Shown piece after piece: positions 1 to 5,481 of a stretch of DNA of 5,599 nucleotides. Every line of letters begins with the position of its first letter. Position 1 is the stretch's first letter. The notes under the pieces are model-generated. The model worked only from the letters and a program-made list of their open reading frames with translations. It had not been told where the DNA came from and searched no databases. Position numbers and translations under genes: made by a program. This DNA is from Burkholderiales bacterium (GTDB lineage: Bacteria; Pseudomonadota; Gammaproteobacteria; Burkholderiales; SG8-39), in the NCBI GenBank assembly GCA_005777205.1, contig SXNB01000056.1, positions 1 to 5,599 on the forward strand, read 5' to 3'.

Positions 1-993
1 GCGCTGGATGAACTCGAAGAAGATAGGCCCGAGCTGATTCTCGGAGAAGATCTGCAAGAGCAGGGCGCCCGCCTTGCCGTCCACCAGGATCCTGCGTTTC
101 TTCAACTCGGCCAGGTTCTCGCCGTGCCCGGGGATGCGCCTGTCCACCAGCTCGTAGTAGGTATCCACCGTATCGAGCAGGCTCACGCCCTTTGCCTGCA
201 TCGCGTCCACGGTCCGGTAAAGGTCGGTCGAGCCCATCGCCACGTGCTGGATGCCCTCGCCTTGGTAACGGTCGAGGTACTCCTGGATCTGGCCTGCCTT
301 GTCGGTGCCTTCCTCGTTGATCGGGATGCGGATTTTGCCGCAGGGGCTGGTCATGGCTTTGGATTTGACCCCGGTGACCTGGCCCTCGATGTCGAAGTAG
401 CGTACTTCGCGGAAATTGAACAGGCGCTCGTAGAAGTCCGCCCATTCCTTCATCCGCCCCTTGTGCACGTTGTGCGTCAGGTGATCGATGTAGGTGAGGC
501 CGTGCCCGGCGGGGTTCAGCTCGGCGCCCGGGAGCGGCTCGAAATCCACGTCGTAGAAGCCGATGTCGCCGATGTCACCGGGCTTAGCGCTGCCTTTTCC
601 GCGCCAGCGGTCGATGAGGTAGATGATGGAGTCGCCAATGCCCTTGATGGCCGGGATGTTGAGTTCCCCCGGGCCCGCCTGCCCGGCATAGCCCCACGCG
701 CCCAGCGATATGCAGCGCTCGTAGGCGGCCTTGGCATCCTGCACCCGGAAGGCGATGGCGCAAATGCTGGGGCCGTGCTGGCGCGCGAAGCGTTGCGCGA
801 AGGAATCCGGCTCCGCGTTGACGATGAAATTGATCCCGCCCTGGCGGTACAGGATCACGTTCTTGTGGCGGTGGCGCGCAATGGCCTTGAAGCCCAGGTG
901 ATCGAACAACGCGCCCATCGCCTTCGGATCGGGCGCGGCGTACTCGATGAATTCGAAGCCGTCGGTGCCGGCGGGGTTGTCCCAGAGATCCAT
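1..993 (-). CDS. hppD: 4-hydroxyphenylpyruvate dioxygenase (partial, C-terminus beyond window)
   Basis: Converts 4-hydroxyphenylpyruvate to homogentisate, the committed step of tyrosine breakdown, using non-haem Fe(II) in the cytoplasm. The 331 residues present cover almost the whole enzyme (family about 355-380). The N-terminal half has the degenerate first vicinal-oxygen-chelate domain and the second half is the catalytic domain. The expected facial triad is visible: His171 in IDHLTHNV, His250 in GEGIQHVA and Glu327 in FFEFIQR, the last residues before the window edge. Other family signatures are FYERLFNFREVRYFDI (187-202) and TGVKSKAM (207-214). The ATG at 993-991 is one base after the stop of the upstream iorB remnant (TGACATG), with GGGA 7 bases before it, so translation was probably coupled to that gene. 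The reading frame is clean and no active-site residue is missing. Only the last 25-45 residues and the stop codon are outside the window. Confidence 0.96.
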   Translation of the reverse strand, partial: MDLWDNPAGTDGFEFIEYAAPDPKAMGALFDHLGFKAIARHRHKNVILYRQGGINFIVNAEPDSFAQRFARQHGPSICAIAFRVQDAKAAYERCISLGAWGYAGQAGPGELNIPAIKGIGDSIIYLIDRWRGKGSAKPGDIGDIGFYDVDFEPLPGAELNPAGHGLTYIDHLTHNVHKGRMKEWADFYERLFNFREVRYFDIEGQVTGVKSKAMTSPCGKIRIPINEEGTDKAGQIQEYLDRYQGEGIQHVAMGSTDLYRTVDAMQAKGVSLLDTVDTYYELVDRRIPGHGENLAELKKRRILVDGKAGALLLQIFSENQLGPIFFEFIQR

Positions 994-994
994 G

Positions 995-1404
995 TCAGTG
1001 TCCCAGTTCGCGCCCGGCGTCGAATGCCGCAGCATTCAACCGTCCCATCGCCTCGTCGTTGCCGAATCGCCGCACAATCTTGTCGCGCAGCACCTGCGCC
1101 GGATACGGCAGCCTCCCGGCCGCCGCCCGACACGTAATGGCACCAGCGCAAACCCTCAGCCGCCTCGAAGGCGATGTGCAGGTCGGCGTCGCCTGGCCGG
1201 ATCTCGCTCGAGGAGATCCGCTCCCCGATGCGCACCTGCGAGCAGACCACGCCGTCGCGCTGCGACATGCCGGCCACCTCGGTCTTGGTGACCTCCAGCT
1301 CGGCGCAGAGCGCGGCGCGCGCGCAGGCCTTGGCGCACAGGTCGCAGCCGGTGCACAGGTCGCGACCGCTGGAGCCCGGGCGCCGGTGCGGCGGTGCAAT
1401 TCAC
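995..1404 (-). pseudogene. iorB: Broken indolepyruvate:ferredoxin oxidoreductase beta (gamma-type) subunit
   Basis: Intact IorB, with the thiamine-diphosphate subunit IorA, oxidatively decarboxylates aryl-pyruvates to aryl-acetyl-CoA and reduces ferredoxin. IorB is normally about 190-220 residues. Here the recognisable pieces lie in different frames. A middle piece (about 1361-1132) contains TKTEVAGMSQRDGVV, a VRIGERISSSEI strand and FEAAEGLRWCHYV, which is the POR gamma-domain core. A second piece, one frame over (about 1116-998), reads LPYPAQVLRDKIVRRFG and ends ...AFDAGRELGH, the family's C-terminal helices, with stop at 997-995. Some 70-80 residues expected between them are absent. The middle frame has an upstream TGA at 1403-1401 and no ATG, GTG or TTG start before the homology. 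The likely ancestral start is GTG 1404-1402, preceded by AAGGAA, but it reads in a third frame. The N-terminal GxGGQG loop is replaced by a Cys-rich stretch. Sequencing error could account for the frame changes but not for the missing block. Identification is by remembered family motifs, not a search. Confidence 0.8.
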
Positions 1405-1413
1405 TTATGGAGA

Positions 1414-1420
1414 TTTCCTT
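1414..1420 (-). promoter_or_regulatory. Ribosome binding site for the iorB remnant
   Basis: The minus strand reads AAGGAAA here, 10 bases before GTG 1404-1402. It is the best Shine-Dalgarno match in the 51-base gap and marks GTG 1404 as the original start of the now frameshifted iorB. Confidence 0.5.
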
Positions 1421-1425
1421 CGTGC

Positions 1426-1438
1426 GTGACGTTGTCAC
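1426..1438. repeat. Short inverted repeat GTGAC-GTT-GTCAC
   Basis: A perfect 5-base inverted repeat with a 3-base centre lies in the gap between the crotonase gene stop and the iorB remnant. It resembles half of a CRP-type TGTGA/TCACA site, but the centre is one base short of the CRP spacing, and no T-run follows that would make it a terminator. It could be an operator for the iorB-hppD unit. Five-base arms also arise by chance in DNA of this GC content. Confidence 0.25.
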
Positions 1439-1455
1439 ACCTCGATAGCACCCGG

Positions 1456-2250
1456 TCAACCCGGCCTGGCGAAGAAGGCGGCGAGCGCCGCGTCGTGCTC
1501 GGTAGTGTGGTGCGCCAGCGCCTGCAGTGCCGCCGACAGCTGCAGGGTCTCGTCCAGCCGTGAGGTCTGCGCCTGCCGCAGCAGGCGCTTGGCCATGCGC
1601 AGCGCCGGACCGGAGTTCGCCGCGATGCGTTCCGCCAATTCCGTCGCTGCCGGCATTAGTGCCTCCGGGGCCACGACTCGCGTCACCAGGCCGATCGCCA
1701 GCGCAGCCTGCGCGTCGATGGTGTCGCCGGTGAACGAGAGCTCCGCCGCACGCTGGTAGCCGATTGCGCGCTGCAACAGCCACGCGCCGCCGTCGCCTGG
1801 AATGATGCCCAGCTTGACGAAGCTTTCGGCGAACTTGGCCTTGTCCGAGGCGATACGGATGTCGCACATGCAGGCGAGGTCGCAGCCGGCGCCGATCGCC
1901 GCGCCAGTGACCGCGGCGATGGTCGGCACATCAAGCTGGTGCAGTGCGAGGGGGATGCGCTGGATGCCGCCGGCATAGCCCTGCGCGATCTGGTAGGGCG
2001 TGCCGGCCGCGATGCCCTTCTTGTCGCGCATGTCCTTGACGTTGCCGCCTGCGGAGAACGCGGTGCCGGCGCCGGTGAGGATCACAACCTTCACGGATTC
2101 GTCTGCACGCACCGCCGCGCAGCAGTTCACCAGCTCGTCCCACTGCGCTTGGGTGGAGAGCGCGTTGCGCTCGTCGGGGCGGTTCAGCGTCAGCGTGACG
2201 ACCGCGCTGCTCTTTTGGTAGAGGACAAAATCGTTCTTCGGGCTGCTCAT
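1456..2250 (-). CDS. Enoyl-CoA hydratase/isomerase (crotonase) family protein
   Basis: The 264 residues are the usual crotonase length. The two oxyanion-hole peptides are clear: AFSAGGNVKDM (64-74), where the backbone NH groups hold the thioester carbonyl, and GAAIGAGCDLACMCDI (116-131). The two glutamates of classical enoyl-CoA hydratase (E144 and E164 of the rat enzyme) are not conserved: they align with Asp124 and Phe144. In their place the segment FVKLGIIPGDGGAW (144-157) carries Asp153, near where PaaG-type isomerases have a catalytic aspartate. The protein is therefore more likely an isomerase, or a hydratase with a modified active site, than a standard hydratase. The ATG overlaps the stop of the upstream dehydrogenase (ATGA), with GGAG 7 bases before the start, so it is translationally coupled and the last gene of the acyl-CoA operon. 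Substrate unknown. The family call is firm; the reaction is not. Confidence 0.93.
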   Translation of the reverse strand: MSSPKNDFVLYQKSSAVVTLTLNRPDERNALSTQAQWDELVNCCAAVRADESVKVVILTGAGTAFSAGGNVKDMRDKKGIAAGTPYQIAQGYAGGIQRIPLALHQLDVPTIAAVTGAAIGAGCDLACMCDIRIASDKAKFAESFVKLGIIPGDGGAWLLQRAIGYQRAAELSFTGDTIDAQAALAIGLVTRVVAPEALMPAATELAERIAANSGPALRMAKRLLRQAQTSRLDETLQLSAALQALAHHTTEHDAALAAFFARPG

Positions 2251-3086
2251 GGGGTGGCTCCGGGTGTCATGTTGGCGGTGACCGCGCGCCAGGCGCTGCC
2301 GGCGGCGAGCGCTGCGTCGCCGAGGCGCTCGGCGCAGCCGATGTCGCCGCCACGCGCGAGGTGCAGGTGGTCGCGCCAGCGCAGCAGGTCAAGGCTGTGG
2401 CGGTGCAGAGCGTACTCCTGCGTGAAGCCGATGGCGCCGTGCACCTGGTGAGTCATGTCGTAGACCACGTTCACCGCATGGCCGGCGACCAGCGCCGCCG
2501 CGTCCAGCAGCGCCGGCAGGCGCGGCGATCCGATGCCCTCGCGCTCGGCACAAGCGAGCGCCAGGTCCGTGATCGTGGTGCAGGCGGCGACTTCCTCAGC
2601 GGCGAGCGCCAGGCTGTGCTGGATGGCCTGGAATTGCGCCAGCGCGCGACCGAACTGCTTGCGGTCCTGAGCGTAGCGGATAGATAGTTCCAGCGCCGCG
2701 CCCAATGCGGCACCGATCTGCAGGCAGCGACCGAGGCTCAATGCGGCGTGAGCAGAGGCCGAGGCGGGCATTGGCGAGGTGGCGGCGCAGAAGTACTCGG
2801 ATGGATCGTGCGCGATCGCCGCGGCGCGGTCTCCAGTGGCGAGCAGCAGCGCCATGTCGATCGGCGCAGCGGCGCGCGCCTGGGCCCGGATGATGGCCGC
2901 GGCGGCCAGCCAAGCGCCGCTGTCGTCGCCGGGAGCAGCCTCCGCGAAGCCCAGTTGCTCCACCGCGGTCAGCAGGTTCTCGCGGGTGACCTTCCCGGCG
3001 AACCACTTCTCCGCCAGGTCAGAGAACGCCCGCGAGGCTGCTTCCTCGACGAGGGGATCGGTTGCCAGGACGGGCGCGATGCTCAT
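2247..3086 (-). CDS. Short acyl-CoA dehydrogenase-like subunit (279 aa)
   Basis: This is the probable beta partner of the adjacent full-length dehydrogenase. The ATG at 3086-3084 overlaps that gene's stop as ATGA. An upstream in-frame start would give 301 residues but would run 66 bases further into the neighbour, so the 279-residue form is preferred. Residues 1-80 are an alanine-rich helical N-domain. Residues 113-245 form the FAD-type C-terminal helical domain, with SIRYAQDRKQFGRALAQFQ (135-153) and QVHGAIGFTQEYALHR (214-229). Between them only about 30 residues stand where the family has a beta-barrel domain of about 100, so the protein is shorter than usual partners (roughly 330-380 aa) and looks internally deleted in frame. 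No C-terminal EGT-type catalytic Glu is visible. In heteromeric acyl-CoA dehydrogenases one subunit lacks a full active site, so a structural or FAD-sharing role is possible; a decayed enzyme is the alternative. Confidence 0.85.
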   Translation of the reverse strand: MSIAPVLATDPLVEEAASRAFSDLAEKWFAGKVTRENLLTAVEQLGFAEAAPGDDSGAWLAAAAIIRAQARAAAPIDMALLLATGDRAAAIAHDPSEYFCAATSPMPASASAHAALSLGRCLQIGAALGAALELSIRYAQDRKQFGRALAQFQAIQHSLALAAEEVAACTTITDLALACAEREGIGSPRLPALLDAAALVAGHAVNVVYDMTHQVHGAIGFTQEYALHRHSLDLLRWRDHLHLARGGDIGCAERLGDAALAAGSAWRAVTANMTPGATP

Positions 3087-4240
3087 CGCAATCCGAGCCC
3101 GCGCGCCACGATGCCGCGCAGCACTTCGCGCGTGCCTCCACGCAGAGTCCATGAGGGCGAGTACACCGTCGTCTGCGCGAGCGCCGAGAGGTAATCGTCG
3201 CTGTGCTTCGGAAGGTCGCTGGCGAGGGCGCGGAACACCGCGATCTGCTCGCGCTCGAAGGCGTTGCCGAGGTCCTTGATGAGCGAAGCCTCCAGGTTCG
3301 GCGCCTCCCCGTTCTGCAACTGCGCAGCCACCGCGAGCGACATGGTGCGCAGGGCCATCAGTTTTGCGGACATGCGCCCCAGCGCTTCGCGCACCCTGGG
3401 CGTCGGCTTCTCCCGGGCGCAGGCCAACGCAGCTTCGACCAGGCGGATGCTGGAGAGGTAGCGCTCCGGGCCGCTGCGCTCGAAGGCGAGCTCGCTGGTC
3501 ACCTGCGTCCAGCCGCCGCCCGGCTCGCCGACCAGTCGGTCATCGGGGACGAAGGCGTCGTCGAACACCACCTCGTTGAACTCTTTCTGCCCGGCCATGT
3601 TGACGATCGGGCGCGCATTCACCTGCGGGGACTTCAGGTCGACGATGAATTGCGCGAGTCCCGCGTGGCGCTGCGCGCCGGCGTCGCCAGTACGCGCGAG
3701 CACGATGGCGTAATGATTGCGGTGCGCAAAGGTGGTCCACACCTTGCGGCCCGAGAGGGTCCAGCCGCCGTCCACCTTGGTTGCGCGTGTGCGCACCGAG
3801 GCGAGGTCCGAGCCCGAGTCGGGCTCGCTCATGCCGATGGAGAAGAAGATTTCGCCGCGCGCGAGAGGCGGCAGGAACTCGGTGCGCTGCGCCTCGCTGC
3901 CGTAGCGCAGGAGCAGCGGGCCGCTCTGCCGGTCGCCGATCCAGTGCGCCGCCACCGGCGCGCTTGCCGCCAGCAGCTCCTCGGTGACTACCAGCCGATC
4001 CAGCATGGTGCGCTCGTGGCCGCAGTAGCGCTTGGGCCAGGTCATGCCGAGCCAGCCGCGCGCACCGATCCGCTGCGAAAAGGCCGGATCGTAGTTGCTG
4101 GCGAAATCGCCGCCTTTCTTCCAGCGGCCGGCGGCCAGTTCCTCGGTGACGAATGCGCGCACCTCGGCGCGCAGTGCCTCGGCCTCTGGAGGGAACTCGA
4201 AGATGGGGAAATGGAAGCGCACGTCGGGAGTGTGCCTCAA
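3083..4240 (-). CDS. Acyl-CoA dehydrogenase, full-length subunit
   Basis: FAD-dependent alpha,beta-dehydrogenation of an acyl-CoA, first gene of the minus-strand operon. It has 385 residues, normal for the family, with N-terminal helices (17-125), a beta-barrel containing the flavin/substrate motif MSEPDSGSDLAS (137-148), the strand FNEVVFDDAFVP (221-232), and a C-terminal helical bundle ending GGTREVLRGIVARGLGL. Position 368, where medium-chain enzymes have the catalytic Glu of EGT, is Gly. Glu254 or Glu259 in FERSGPER, at the start of the next helix, is the likely alternative base, as in some heteromeric and isovaleryl-type dehydrogenases (inference). Two starts are possible. TTG 4240 has GAAGG 9 bases upstream. 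GTG 4222 gives an N-terminus closer to family practice but has only a distant GAGG. No upstream ATG is in frame before a stop at 4297. The substrate cannot be read from the sequence. Confidence 0.93.
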   Translation of the reverse strand: MRHTPDVRFHFPIFEFPPEAEALRAEVRAFVTEELAAGRWKKGGDFASNYDPAFSQRIGARGWLGMTWPKRYCGHERTMLDRLVVTEELLAASAPVAAHWIGDRQSGPLLLRYGSEAQRTEFLPPLARGEIFFSIGMSEPDSGSDLASVRTRATKVDGGWTLSGRKVWTTFAHRNHYAIVLARTGDAGAQRHAGLAQFIVDLKSPQVNARPIVNMAGQKEFNEVVFDDAFVPDDRLVGEPGGGWTQVTSELAFERSGPERYLSSIRLVEAALACAREKPTPRVREALGRMSAKLMALRTMSLAVAAQLQNGEAPNLEASLIKDLGNAFEREQIAVFRALASDLPKHSDDYLSALAQTTVYSPSWTLRGGTREVLRGIVARGLGLR

Positions 4241-4294
4241 CTGGCGCGGCCTTCGCGAGCGGCAATCGCGCCGGTTCGCTGCAGGGCGGGCGCA

Positions 4295-4322
4295 TTACCT
4301 TACACATTGGCATGTGTAGAAT
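4295..4322 (+). promoter_or_regulatory. Candidate vapBC promoter, leaderless
   Basis: TAGAAT at 4317-4322 matches the -10 consensus at five of six positions. TTACCT at 4295-4300 is a weak -35, 16 bases upstream. A start site about 7 bases past the -10 would fall on the A of ATG 4329, and no Shine-Dalgarno is visible before that ATG. The transcript may therefore be leaderless. The call rests on motif spacing only. Confidence 0.45.
4301..4318. promoter_or_regulatory. Probable VapB operator (7-base inverted repeat)
   Basis: TACACAT-TGGC-ATGTGTA is a perfect 7-base inverted repeat ending 10 bases before the vapB ATG. A third, direct half-site, ATGTGC, follows at 4321-4326. VapB-type antitoxins bind inverted repeats that overlap their own promoter, and this one overlaps the candidate -10, so autorepression by the VapBC complex is expected. 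It is also 60 bases from the divergent dehydrogenase start and could influence that promoter. Confidence 0.65.
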
Positions 4323-4328
4323 GTGCAT

Positions 4329-4529
4329 ATGGCTACCAATCTCGCAATCGACGGCCGGCTGCTGGAAGAGGCGCAGAAGGTGGGCGGCCACCGTACCAAG
4401 AAGGCGACGGTGACCGAAGCGCTGCAGGAATACATCCGGCGGCGCAAGCAGGCCCGCATCCTGAGCCTGTTCGGCTCGGTGGACTTCGACCCGGACTACG
4501 ACTACAAGAAGCAGCGCAGCCGGGCGTGA
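4329..4529 (+). CDS. vapB: Type II antitoxin, VapB family
   Basis: A 66-residue antitoxin that binds and neutralises the VapC ribonuclease and represses its own promoter. The N-terminal ATNLAID strand followed by helices GRLLEEAQKV and TVTEALQEYIRRRKQ matches the DNA-binding half of the short VapB family (ribbon-helix-helix-like dimer). The C-terminal LFGSVDFDPDYDYKK (47-61) is the acidic, aromatic tail that lies in the toxin active site in this family. ATG 4329 is chosen because its N-terminus matches relatives. An in-frame GTG at 4323 would add only Met-His and would sit inside the -10. The stop overlaps the toxin start (GTGA), giving coupled translation. A palindromic operator lies just upstream. 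Confidence 0.92.
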   Translation: MATNLAIDGRLLEEAQKVGGHRTKKATVTEALQEYIRRRKQARILSLFGSVDFDPDYDYKKQRSRA

Positions 4530-4939
4530 CCGTCCTGGTGGACACGCCGGTATGGTCCCTCGCGCTGCGCCGCTCGCGAGTGCAAGCCGGAGCGATCCAG
4601 AAGGAGCTCGCCAGTTTGGTTGAGGAAGGTCGGGCCACGATCATCGGGCCGATTCGCCAGGAACTGCTGTCCGGTGTTAGGGAACGGGCGCAGTTCGAAC
4701 GGCTTCGCGAGCATCTCGGCACGTTTCCGGATCTGCCTTTGATTACCGTGGACTACGAGGAGGCGGTGCGAGATTGCAACCTGTGCCGCGCGCGAGGCAT
4801 TCAAGGCTCCCATACCGATTTCCTGCTGTGCGCCGTCGCCAGCCGGCACGGGATCCGGATTTTTACGACCGACTGCGACTTCGAGCGCTACGCACGTGTC
4901 CTGCCGTTCGCCTTGCACGTTCCCCGGGACGAGGGCTAG
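4526..4939 (+). CDS. vapC: PIN-domain ribonuclease toxin, VapC family
   Basis: A 137-residue Mg2+/Mn2+-dependent RNase whose relatives inhibit growth by cutting tRNA or rRNA when the antitoxin is lost. The PIN acidic residues are all present: Asp6 in VLVDTPVWS, Glu46 in RQELLSG, Asp98 in SHTDFLLCAVA and Asp116 in FTTDCDF. The toxin therefore looks catalytically intact. GTG 4526-4528 overlaps the vapB stop by four bases. No strong Shine-Dalgarno precedes it, consistent with coupling that keeps toxin synthesis below antitoxin synthesis. The same frame stays open far upstream on the plus strand, but that part is antisense to the dehydrogenase and is not coding. The RNA target cannot be predicted from the sequence. 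Confidence 0.93.
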   Translation: MTVLVDTPVWSLALRRSRVQAGAIQKELASLVEEGRATIIGPIRQELLSGVRERAQFERLREHLGTFPDLPLITVDYEEAVRDCNLCRARGIQGSHTDFLLCAVASRHGIRIFTTDCDFERYARVLPFALHVPRDEG

Positions 4940-5010
4940 CCGCACGGGTTGGGCGGCCGCTGCGCGGTGCCGATGTATTCGATCGGTTACATTGCCTGGC
5001 CCACGCCGCC
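4940..5010. other. Intergenic gap between convergent vapC and P450 remnant
   Basis: 71 bases with no open frame of note. A GCGGCCGC palindrome lies at 4953-4960, but no hairpin followed by a T-run is seen on either strand, so no intrinsic terminator is called. Confidence 0.5.
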
Positions 5011-5481
5011 TCACCCCACCCGCACCGGTAGCCTGCGCAAGCCCCGGAAGCGCACGCGCCGGTCGCGCTCGGGTTCGCCGGCCAACGCGATCTTCGGGAA
5101 CTTCGCCAGCAGCCGCGTGAAGGCGATGCGCCCCTCCATGCGCGCGACGTTCATCCCGACGCACACATGGTCGCCCTGGCCGAAGGCGAGATGGCGGTTG
5201 GGCTTGCGTGCGACGTTGAAGCGGTCCGGGTCCGCGAACTGCGAAGCGTCGTGGTTGGCGGCGCCGATACCGATGGTGATCGGCGTGCCCACGGGCAGGA
5301 TAGACCCACCCAGCGTCATCGGGTCGAGGAGGCGGCGGTTGTTGAGCTGGATCGGGCCGTCGAAGCGCAGCATTTCCTCCACGGCGGTGGGAACCAGCGA
5401 CGTATCGGCGCGCAGCGTCGCCAACTCGCCGGGATTGTTCAGCAACGCCCACAGGCCGTTGCCGATCATGGACTTCGTCAA
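5011..5481 (-). pseudogene. Cytochrome P450, C-terminal half only
   Basis: P450s are haem monooxygenases of about 400 residues in bacteria. Only about the last 155 are here. Recognisable parts, in order, are the end of helix I (KSMIGNGLWALLNNP), helix K with the ExxR pair in AVEEMLRFDGP, the LGGSILPVGTPI strand, the NHDASQFADPDRFNV meander, and the haem-ligand loop AFGQGDHVCVGMNVARMEG, with the Cys codon at 5161-5163. The stop is TGA 5013-5011. Upstream of helix I the frame stays open to about 5535, but the residues (SRTFSNGNRL) no longer resemble a P450. The conserved helix-I AGxxTT oxygen-activation segment and the whole N-terminal half are gone, so it cannot be a working enzyme. The bacterial, soluble class is clear; the subfamily is not. 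Confidence 0.88.

Noticed and set aside
124..1137. A 337-codon open frame on the plus strand
   Set aside because: It is antisense to hppD, which has all conserved residues. Its translation has no recognisable motif and the length is explained by high GC at third positions.
1426..1438. CRP binding site or terminator
   Set aside because: The TGTGA/TCACG centre is 5 rather than 6 bases and there is no T-run, so it is kept only as an inverted repeat.
995..1867. A 290-codon minus-strand frame spanning the crotonase gene and the iorB tail
   Set aside because: Only its last 40 or so codons resemble a protein (the IorB C-terminus). The rest is an out-of-frame reading of the crotonase gene.
3203..4525. 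Long plus-strand frame leading into vapC, as if VapC were a 578-residue fusion
   Set aside because: The upstream part is antisense to the full-length acyl-CoA dehydrogenase. PIN-domain homology starts at GTG 4526, and vapB occupies the other frame directly before it.
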